In this document: positions 23,749 to 31,731 of the stretch, piece after piece
Layout: the number at the start of each line of letters is the position of its first letter
Position numbering within the stretch: position 1 is the stretch's first letter
Assembly (NCBI RefSeq): GCF_963678635.1
Contig: NC_087063.1
Coordinates: 11,880,368-11,944,367, forward strand
Length of the DNA stretch: 64,000 nt
Source: Symsagittifera roscoffensis
Taxonomy: Eukaryota > Xenacoelomorpha > Acoela > Convolutidae
Direction: 5' to 3'
Notes under the pieces: generated by a model
What the model was told of the DNA's origin: nothing
Database searches by the model: none
The model's input: only the letters and a program-made list of their open reading frames with translations
Program-made: the position numbers and the translations under genes

Positions 23749-24410
23749 TGGCGCAGTCAAACGAATCGAACCTACGAGGACTAGAGTTTTTTTGGAACAA
23801 CTCATCAAATGAAAATCAACACGACTGGGAAAGGTGGTCGGAAAAGTTTCAATTGACAATTATCGCGAAAGATTCCGTAGACATCGAAGATGTAATTAAC
23901 CCACCGATAAGAAACGAACTAGCATACCCTACGGCAGAACCACCGGACCCGTCCGATGATCAAGCCCGTCGGGCCGAAAAAGAAGAACACCACAGAATAG
24001 CCGTACAAAACTATAACGAAGAATTGAGAAGGAGAAGGGCGGAAGACAACGCAAAATTCAACGGACTCCAAATCGGAGACATTGACAAGAAGCTAAAATC
24101 ACAGTTATACCTAGCACTCGGAAAAGAAGGACAGAAATGCTTCTCACATAAAAATCCTGGGAAAAGAATTTTGGATATTAATTTCGCAGAATTCTGGGAA
24201 CTACTAAAAACTACCTTCACGATCACTACAAACTTAACATACGAAAGATTTAAATTTTTTGGCCGAAGACAGAAAGAACACGAGTCTTAAGAAAAATTCC
24301 ACGAAATACTTTCTGAACTGGCAAAAAATTGTAAACTGGGGGAACTCTCAGAATTAGTAAGAGATATTTTCATCACAAACATGAGAAATGTCGAGATCCA
24401 GAAGAAACTA
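23748..24410 (+). pseudogene. Element 1 gag (capsid part), interrupted
   Basis: The frame opens with MAQSNESNLRG at 23748 and runs to a TAA at 24288. Gag-like sequence continues in the same direction just after it (FHEILSELAKNC), so the stop is internal to gag. The first part is charged and helical, as in Ty3 capsid proteins (KFQLTIIAKD, 'FWELLKTTF'). It would form the particle shell, but this copy is broken. Confidence 0.7.
23749..23768 (+). promoter_or_regulatory. Element 1 primer-binding site
   Basis: TGGCGCAGTC directly follows the LTR end, where the site complementary to a tRNA 3' CCA end is expected. Further in, CGAATCGAACC resembles the complement of a T-arm, so pairing could extend. 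The last LTR base plus TG forms the gag ATG, so the primer site is also the first gag codons. The primer tRNA was not identified. Confidence 0.6.
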
Positions 24411-25120
24411 TGTATAGAATACTTGACCCCAAAAAACGTACTATCCTACGTATTAGTTCACGAAAAAGGCACGAAAAAATCCATCAACAGTACCTAAAAT
24501 TCCCAACTTATAACGCAGTACCAAGACCACAATACGTAAAGAATGAACCAACCCTAAACATTGTTGAAAATAACAAATGCCGCAACTGCGGTCAGCAATT
24601 CAAAAAAGGACATTTATCCACATGCCCGGCCAGAGATAGAAATTGCAATACGTGCGGACGCAAAGGACATTTTGCTAAACATTGCAGGAGTTCAGCAAGG
24701 ACACAAACAAACATCGTCGAACAGAATCGAGTACCTCAGGAAAACGAAAATATCCGGGCCAACCTGCAGGAAAATCCCGAATTTGAGGTCAACTTAGACG
24801 ATTTCTTAGTTCTAGCTGTAGACACGGATAGCCAAATAAATGCAGTAGAAGACAAGATAGAACGCGGAGTGAGAACAGTATTCAATCACGAAGGACTAGA
24901 ACTGAAAAATACACTAAAGGTATCTCTGGGAAATTTCAACCATTACTGTACTGAAATTCAAATTGACTCAGCAAGTCCAGTTTCATTCATGAAAAAAGAT
25001 CTACTACACGAATTGAAGATACGAAATAGATTTTTAAAGCTAGAACCTGTGGACGAAATACAAAGAAAGCATACCAGGGCTTCGGGAGTACAATCAACAT
25101 TATTGGAAGAGTTCGGGTGA
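24410..25120 (+). pseudogene. Element 1 gag nucleocapsid and protease start
   Basis: The frame has two zinc knuckles. The first is irregular, C57-x2-C60-x7-H68-x3-C72; the second is canonical, C79-x2-C82-x4-H87-x4-C92. A retropepsin active-site segment follows at residues 184-192, where the usual D-S/T-G reads D186-S187-A188. The Gly-to-Ala change would follow from one base. The protease is cut at 25120; its C-terminal LLGNDILPNLG continues in the next frame. Confidence 0.75.
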
Positions 25121-26094
25121 GAATCCGATCGAAGGGCTGGGAAGCTCGCGACCAAAAACTCTTCATTACCGAAGGGGCTGAAAGAAATCTACTGGGAAAT
25201 GACATCTTACCGAATCTGGGAATCGTAGTATTCCAGAAACAACCTCCACCCAATGGGCCAAAGTCATGGAAAGACCAGAAAGGATCACCCATTGGGATAG
25301 ACGTCAACCAAATAAAATTCGCATCGGATAACAAACAAGACCAAAGCCAAGAGACACCATCTCAAAGTGAGTCTAAAACATACATATCACAACATTTTTC
25401 AGACCTCATAAAAAGAACTGGTAGATCAAAGAACTTCGTAGTTAATACTTATTTTAACGAACCAATAAAACCGATACAGGTGAAAGGGAAACGTATTCCG
25501 ATCCATCTTCTCCCTAAAGTCAAATTATGTATTGACCAATTACTAAGAGACGGACATATTGAAAAGTTATCTAGATGCTCTGAAGATTGTTTCATCTCCC
25601 CCATCGTGATTACAGCAAAAAGGGACGGATCAATTAAACTAGCATTAAACTCGAAACTATTGAACAAACAGATATTTCGTAATAGATATCAAATGCCGAA
25701 CCTATTCGAACTAATTGATAACGTAGCAATTACGATTAGCGGTCATGATGAAAGAAACATCTGGTTCTCATCGATTGATCTAAAATACGCTTACAGTCAA
25801 ATACCGCTTTCTAAAAAGGCAAGTAATCAATGTAATTTCAACATCGTGGGGGGAGAAGTAACGGGTTCCTACTGTTTTAAAACCGGATTTTACGGGCTAG
25901 GCGATATGCCTAATGAATTTCAACGCATAATGGACCGTTTGACGGAAAAACTACCAAATACCCATTGTTACCTCGACGACATCCTAATCGCCACCGTGGG
26001 TAGCGAGGACGAACATAAAAAGCTAGTTATTAACGTTTTAAAAACGCTAGACGACGAGGGACTAGCCATAAAATGGGAAAATGCAGATTCTTAA
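25117..26094 (+). pseudogene. Element 1 protease end and reverse transcriptase
   Basis: Residues 24-35 (NLLGNDILPNLG) are the C-terminal retropepsin block. RT follows with IPIHLLPKVKLCIDQLLRDG, the first catalytic Asp at 221 (SSIDLKYAYSQIPL), the 'GFYGLGDMPNEFQ' block and the YLDD box at 285-288. RT copies the element RNA into DNA. The frame stops at 26094 and RT continues one frame away at 26073. Confidence 0.82.
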
Positions 26095-27102
26095 ATCACA
26101 ACATAGAATGGTTGGGATTTAAAATCGATGCAAAAGGGACGACACCACTAATACATAAATCTGACGCAATCAGAAATCTGAAAGAACCAAATTGTATCAA
26201 AGATATTAGATCATTAATGGGATCGATTAATCAATTCAACAAGTTCATACCAAATTTAGCGTCCCTATCAACACCGTTTAGAGAACTTATGCAAAAAAAT
26301 AAACCATTTAAGTGGTCCACAGCACACACGGAAGCGTTTGAAAAAATCAAGAAAGAAATTTGCAACACGGTGACGAACCATCATTTCGATGTAAAACTGA
26401 ACACTCGAGTGAAATGCGATGCCTCACATTTAGGATTGGGCGCGTCCATCGAACAAGACCATCGGGGGAATTGGAAGACCGTAGCGTTCGCAAGCAGATT
26501 TTTTGAATATAGCCGAATTAAAATACAGCACCAATGAACTCGAACTACTGGGATTAGTGTGGGCACTAGACCATTTCAAAAATTACCTATTGGGCAAACA
26601 ATTCTCAATTTTAACAGATCACAAAGCCTTAATAGGAGCACTGAAAGATGACAAATACACTAAAACGGCCCAATCACGTCTCACCCGTTGGGCGGACAAA
26701 TGACTACCATTCGACTTTACTGTCGAACATTTACCCGGTAAAGATATGGGATTCGTTGATTATATATCCCGACACCCATCGGGTGAACCCGTACCAGTTT
26801 CTCTGGATGATGAAAAATTTGTTATCGCATCAGTAAATCAGATTAGTACGCTCCTAGGTTTTGATCATCTAATGCCGAGAAACTCGTGGTCGCAAATAAG
26901 AAACAAATTCTCTCAACATTTCTTAGCACATGACGTTACTTCCTGCAACACGATTGGCCAGTCGACAGATCATATGACCAGCCAAGAAATAGAACGTGAG
27001 AAACGAATTGCTAACGCTGCCGAAACGTTCCAAGCGATAGCTAACTATTCCAACATTTCAGTGTGCCAAAATTCTCACTCACGTACGGAACAGTGTGATT
27101 AA
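26073..27102 (+). pseudogene. Element 1 RT connection and RNase H, two in-frame breaks
   Basis: The RT thumb block (EWLGFKIDAKGTTPL, LMGSINQFNKFIPNL) leads into RNase H: KCDASHLGLGASI, then NELELLGLVWALDHFKNYL, then ILTDHKALIGALK, with the acidic residues in place. It degrades the RNA strand during reverse transcription. Frame breaks fall near 26520 and at the stop at 26701. After it, HLPGKDMGFVDYISRHP is the usual RNase H end. Confidence 0.8.
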
Positions 27103-27330
27103 TCTTGCAAAATAAAAGACTTTTTTTTAAACTAATTTTAACATCTTGAAAGAAATGGCCGAACAAATTGAATTTAACCAACAGAAAGAACTTACTACAA
27201 AAAAAAACATGGACTCTTTAACACCAAGTACCAGTAACCCGTTTGATAACCCCGTAAAAGATCACCTAGTAAAAAGAAAACAGACAACATATTCCCTTTT
27301 TCTTGGCCAGAAATATTTGATTCAAAATTT

Positions 27331-28679
27331 ATGTCCCTCTTATCAAAACAAGATCTAGTTCTGAAAAAGATAATTAAAGCAATTGAGGAAGACCGCAAAC
27401 AAGATATTCTACAACTGGGAAATTACTATAAATCGTACTTAAATAATTTACACGTCAGCGGAGGATGTCTTTATCTGGACAACCGATTAGTTATCCCAGC
27501 ATGCCTAAGATCGACAATGCTCAACCGACTACATGAAGCTCACCCTGGCCAGTTCGCAATGAAAAGTTTGGCAACTCAATACATCTGGTGGCCGAAAATT
27601 TAACGCGAAATCCAAGTCGACGGCGAAAACTGTATTGAGTGCGTGAAAGCAGGTAAAAACTTGAAACCTCTTTTAAATCACAATACCCTAGGGAAACTCC
27701 CAACGGTCGAAGAACCAAACTAAGAAATGGAATTAGATTTCGCCGGTCCGTTACCTTTAGTATGGGGAACAAAAAAATACATATTGGTGTGTGTTGATAG
27801 ATTTTCAAATTCCCATCGGCTCAAATAACATCCAGCACATCGGCAAAATCTATCATAAACTTCCTTAGTAAATACATTGCTCTACACGAGATACCTAGAA
27901 CCATTATAACAGATCAGGGATCTGGTTTTATCTCCAAGGAAGTCAGAGAATTCTGCCACGAACACAACATAAAGGTGATATTTAGCCCAGTGGGTGATCA
28001 TAGAGCTACCGGACTAGTGGAACGCTTAATCAGAACCATTAAGGAAAGACTCTTGGTTATGGCACAAGAACGTCCAAAACCTTCGCTAGAATCTGCACTT
28101 CTGAAAATAATAAAATGCCTAAGAACGGTAACTCAACAGTCGCTTAACTGCTCTCCCTTCGAAGCACATTTCGGTAGATCCCCAAACACCATCTGGCATA
28201 ATTTGGTCAAATCACCCTCTTCAAATAACCTTGATTGGAACAAAACTTTGTTATGTATAGATAAGGGCAAAAAACTCATGAGCCGAGAGCGAAGACACGA
28301 CTGGGACGCCCCTGACGATATAGAAGACGGAGACGTTGACGAAAACTCCTCATCCTCGGAGGATATCTCCAATGCAGTGAGATACGTACCAACCAGTGCT
28401 GGATCCCAAGTAAAAGTGCTATCTCGGGCAGAAAAACGAGATGCCTTGGGCATAAAGGACTCAATACTGAACAACCCGCCGGGTAAGACCACTATTTATC
28501 GAAAAGTCCAAGATAGAACGAAAAGTGAACCATTCTATAGAGTACTCAAGGATGAAATTGTAAGGGAGTCAGACCACACAGCTACCTTAAAAAATGGTGA
28601 AGTAATACGTAAATCTGATTTAGCTATTAAAGACAACCCACTCAGAAGAAACCCAGCCCGAGAAAACGAGATCAATTAG
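27331..28679 (+). pseudogene. Element 1 integrase, interrupted
   Basis: The zinc-binding domain is visible as H68 and H71 of the first segment (LHEAHPGQ) and C-x2-C at about 27634-27645. The catalytic triad Asp codons are at 27736 and 27912 and Glu at 28020, giving the DD35E spacing typical of retroviral-type integrase. A stop at 27601, another at 27721 and a frame change near 27815 break the gene. The C-terminal part (27975-28679) is open and ends in an acidic and basic tail. Confidence 0.82.
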
Positions 28680-28967
28680 TTAAATTCTACGCAACTAAAG
28701 GACTGAGGAAAACTGCAAAACCGCAGAGAAATGTCGGGTTCAAAAGTTCAAGAACGACGCAAAAGAAAAGAAACCTCCAGTCGAAATTCGAAGAGCTTGA
28801 TATAGCGAGGCGGAACGCGGCCATGAACAGCTCTAGAGACTCTTCTCAGAGAGGAAGAAGAACAGAGGAAGAGATTAAGAATCCCAATAGGCCCCGAAAG
28901 TGACCAAGAATCAATCCCGTCGGGTAAACCCGACCATCGAAAAAGTTGCGATAATGAACCTGGAACG
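28680..28967 (+). other. Element 1 spacer between integrase and extra ORF
   Basis: About 290 bases with short broken frames. The base composition resembles the flanking coding sequence, so it may be degraded coding sequence linking integrase to the extra ORF. Confidence 0.4.
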
Positions 28968-29990
28968 ATGAACGAACCATATGAAGAGATCTCAGACGAT
29001 AACGCCAGCGACATAATTTCGCTAAAACACCTTAAGGATAAAACATCACTTGAAGCTACAAAATCGGAGGAACATCCAATCTCCGACCGAACAGATCGTA
29101 AGCCAGAAATACCTGATCATGTCGAACAGAAGGTCGAGTTAGATAAGATTCCCCTGATCGACTTGGATTCAGGTGATAATGATAGGGACCCACAGGTGAC
29201 CCCGCAGTTGGTTTTCCTGGACACTATTGAGGAGGCCGATCAAGCGAATCAAGAAAAGCCGTTTCTTCCGGAGAATCCTGGAGGGGAACCTACCGAGATG
29301 AGTGTCGAGCCAATCGCCATGGCGGAGGCGGAAAATAAGCAACCATACACTGACCTTACCACTAAAAAACCGAAACTGTCCGGTACCGCTAAGAGGAAAG
29401 CGTCATCCCCGGTGAAATCACCGCCCTCGAAGAAACTGCCAGAGATCTTTACACGACAGAACACCAGACCTATGCGAACTAGACAGCCTCCCAAGATGCT
29501 AGGGGAGAGAGTGTTTACCAGTGTAGTCGATTTAACAGATGAAAATCAGGACGGCCCAACATTTGGGTCACCTACTACTCCCCAAGCTTACACAATGATA
29601 GAAGCAACAACCGTCGAAATGGAGAGCCATCAAGTTGACTTTGTGGACTTGACAACCTTAACACCACCCTCATCTCCGCGTCCCACTATAGTTCATTTGC
29701 GGGAAGAAAGCTCTGTGTACCCAAGTGATTCAAAGTCCTCGGTAGCAGCTGACCAACATACTCCTCTCAAGAAGGTCAAATTCAGTCCCGAGGTCCACAC
29801 CACTCAATTCAACCCATCGGGACTACCCTCCGAAACCTCTTATTCAACATCTGCTCCCATTGCACCTGACCCGGACTGGCTGAACACTTCTTCTATCATT
29901 TCGGCGATAGAACTCTTAGGACGGCCAATGACGCTGGAGGAGTTAAGGAGATGGACAATCATTAAAGCTGCAAATCGGGAAGCGAATTAG
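28968..29990 (+). CDS. Element 1 extra ORF, acidic protein with NLS and SUMO-interaction-like motifs
   Basis: This is a 340-codon open frame after integrase, the position where some Ty3/gypsy elements carry env. It is not an envelope: there is no signal peptide, membrane segment or Cys pattern. It is acidic, Ser/Thr/Pro-rich and probably disordered. Short motifs stand out: PLIDLDSGDND (62-72), SVVDLTDEN (185-193) and FVDLTTL (225-231), which fit SUMO-interaction motifs beside acids. The basic patch KKPKLSGTAKRK (133-144) and SP/TP-x-K sites fit a nuclear protein. I do not recognise the family. A role in chromatin targeting or host-factor binding is inference. Confidence 0.6.
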   Translation: MNEPYEEISDDNASDIISLKHLKDKTSLEATKSEEHPISDRTDRKPEIPDHVEQKVELDKIPLIDLDSGDNDRDPQVTPQLVFLDTIEEADQANQEKPFLPENPGGEPTEMSVEPIAMAEAENKQPYTDLTTKKPKLSGTAKRKASSPVKSPPSKKLPEIFTRQNTRPMRTRQPPKMLGERVFTSVVDLTDENQDGPTFGSPTTPQAYTMIEATTVEMESHQVDFVDLTTLTPPSSPRPTIVHLREESSVYPSDSKSSVAADQHTPLKKVKFSPEVHTTQFNPSGLPSETSYSTSAPIAPDPDWLNTSSIISAIELLGRPMTLEELRRWTIIKAANREAN

Positions 29991-30749
29991 AAGTAAGGAG
30001 GACCAGTCAAGATGTTATTAAAAACTTTCAGAAACTTTCAGAAACTTTATTAAAACAAACTTTTAGTACCCTAGTATTCTGTCTATTGTCGAACGCTACG
30101 TAACATTATAACGCCTTTAGAGTTATATAAACTCTCAGTGCTGGCATAATACGCCAAAATTTAGATTATTTCTGGCAACACTACAAATTTTAAATTGAGC
30201 CTCATAACCTCGCTTTCGATGATGCTAAATTCTCTATCACCCATTGGGTGCCACCACTGGATAATTATTAGACCTATCCATGATAGTACTACCCTTTTCT
30301 AAATTGGGCCTGTCTGTGGGGACATTACCCTGTCTAACCTTCCGGCTCACCCACCCCAGCGCTAATTCAGTTCTTTGCTTGGCGAAAGTAATTGGACTAC
30401 ATTTAATTTCGCTCTTACGAAACATGCTATCATGATCCAAGGTGCTTTGTTTTTTTTCTTTTGTGTTGTTATTTAAATAATACTTCTTCTAGCCCATCGG
30501 GCCCGTTTGTGCGGTCTCCCCCGACCTGTATACCTGCTCCTTCGACCTGCTAACCGTTCATTAAATTTTTGGTCATTATGAAACATGCTTTCATGATCCT
30601 CGGTGCTTTGTTGAGATTACTGTCTTCTAGTAAATCGGACCCACTAATGGGGTCTTGGCCAACGAGACCACTTGTTCATTCAACCCAGCGCCCAAATACT
30701 TCTTTTGCGGGGTGAAAGTAATAGGTTTTAGATAAATTTTCGCGGGGAA
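29991..30749 (+). other. Element 1 3' untranslated region with imperfect repeats
   Basis: The phrase 'gaaacatgct.tcatgatcc' followed by 'ggtgctttg' occurs near 30420-30450 and again near 30580-30612. The flanks ('gggcc..tctgtggggacatta', 'ggacccactaatggggtctt', 'cccagcgc') recur with it, giving about two and a half imperfect units of roughly 150 bp. CGCGGGGAA just before the 3' LTR is the likely polypurine tract. A triplicated 'aactttcaga' lies at about 30020-30045. Confidence 0.6.
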
Positions 30750-31087
30750 TGTAAAATGTATTATTAATGTTTGACCGTTTAACCTCTGAGCTATACTGAT
30801 CGATGACCTTTACGATATTCATTTATATACACCTGCCAAAAGCGGAACGGCTTTTGGTAGATTTGGAATTTGTTCACTATCTTTTGTGATATGCAACAAA
30901 TCAACGGAAAACTAATTCAGTCTTTTTAACCTCTTTTACTTTAGTTAGCTATCACCGTCTTTTATTTAGTCTTAAATAAAAGCCTACAATTTCTTGTAGG
31001 AATCTTACCCAACCTTAGACTTAATCTAGTCTTAGTTTAAGTTACCCACTCTTAATCAACCACGAGTGTTATCCTAATTTTCTAACA
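30750..31087 (+). repeat. Element 1 3' LTR
   Basis: It matches the 5' LTR from TGTAAAATG to CTAACA. In the 11-bp stem the paired bases are kept while the loop differs by one base. The GGGAG duplication follows at 31088-31092. Confidence 0.92.
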
Positions 31088-31092
31088 GGGAG

Positions 31093-31170
31093 ACCCTTTG
31101 GGTCGGCAGGGGTTCGAATCCCTGAGAAGGGGTCAAACCCCCCCCCCCTCCCTCCTTAAATCCACCCCTT
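31093..31170 (+). repeat. Repeat family R, copy 2 (right part)
   Basis: ACCCTTTGGGTCGGCAGGG continues the repeat split by element 1. GGGGTTCGAATCCCT looks like a B box, but no A box is placed correctly, so no tRNA is called. A C-rich run of 14 follows. Confidence 0.7.
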
Positions 31171-31577
31171 AACTCAAAGCTATTTGCATTTCTGAATTTG
31201 TGATTGCCACTTTTTTGTTAAAATTGATAAAGTAACTGGCTATGATCCGTGCTCGTTGCTGGCGGCTGAGGCTAAATATTTCAGCCCACGAAAAAACCAG
31301 AGAAAACTGCAGGGGCACAACGGCGTTCTCACTGGTAGAATGTGTAGAAATGGTCTTGATCTTAATAAAAGTTGAAAGATTAAAAGTGAAGCGATTGTTG
31401 TCACAATTTGAAGTAAAGCCTCTAAAATTGCTTTCAAAGAAAGGTATTTGAAATAGTATTTGATCATCTAAAGTGTACCCCTCTCTCATAAATAAAAACG
31501 TGAAGTCTGAAAATTAAATTTATCATCTAACTTTTATTCTATTGATGGAATTTCACCTAGTGTGTTTTAAAATAGAG

Positions 31578-31731
31578 TTAGCCCCACGCTTGCGTAGTGC
31601 AATAATGAATCATGAGTTTTCCGTCAATGTTGTAACAGTCGTGTAGGTGTTTCAAAACTGAGTCGAGGGATGGTGCAAATGCCTGATTCACGTATAGGAA
31701 CATCGAGTCCCCTTCTGTCAATTTGAGCAGT
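31578..31731 (-). CDS. ATG12: ATG12 exon 3 (C-terminal, Gly end)
   Basis: The acceptor TTTCATTTCAG precedes 31731. The exon encodes LLKLTEGDSMFLYVNQAFAP through QAWG and ends with TAA at 31580-31578. Conservation with ATG12 runs across the whole exon. Confidence 0.92.

Larger units (their letters stand above)
23410..31087 (+). mobile_element. Element 1: Ty3/gypsy-type LTR retrotransposon
   Basis: Order is LTR, gag with zinc knuckles, protease, RT, RNase H, integrase, an extra ORF and LTR, which is the Ty3/gypsy order (integrase last in pol). The LTRs differ at roughly ten sites (about 97% identical by eye) and share TG...CA ends. The 5-bp GGGAG duplication shows a clean insertion into repeat family R. 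Gag-pol is cut by several stops and frameshifts, so this copy is not autonomous. Only the extra ORF at 28968-29990 is fully open. Confidence 0.92.

Noticed and set aside
31088-31140. Possible tRNA gene with GGTTCGAATCCC
   Set aside because: Only a B-box-like segment; no A box or acceptor stem at the correct distance. The sequence belongs to repeat family R.
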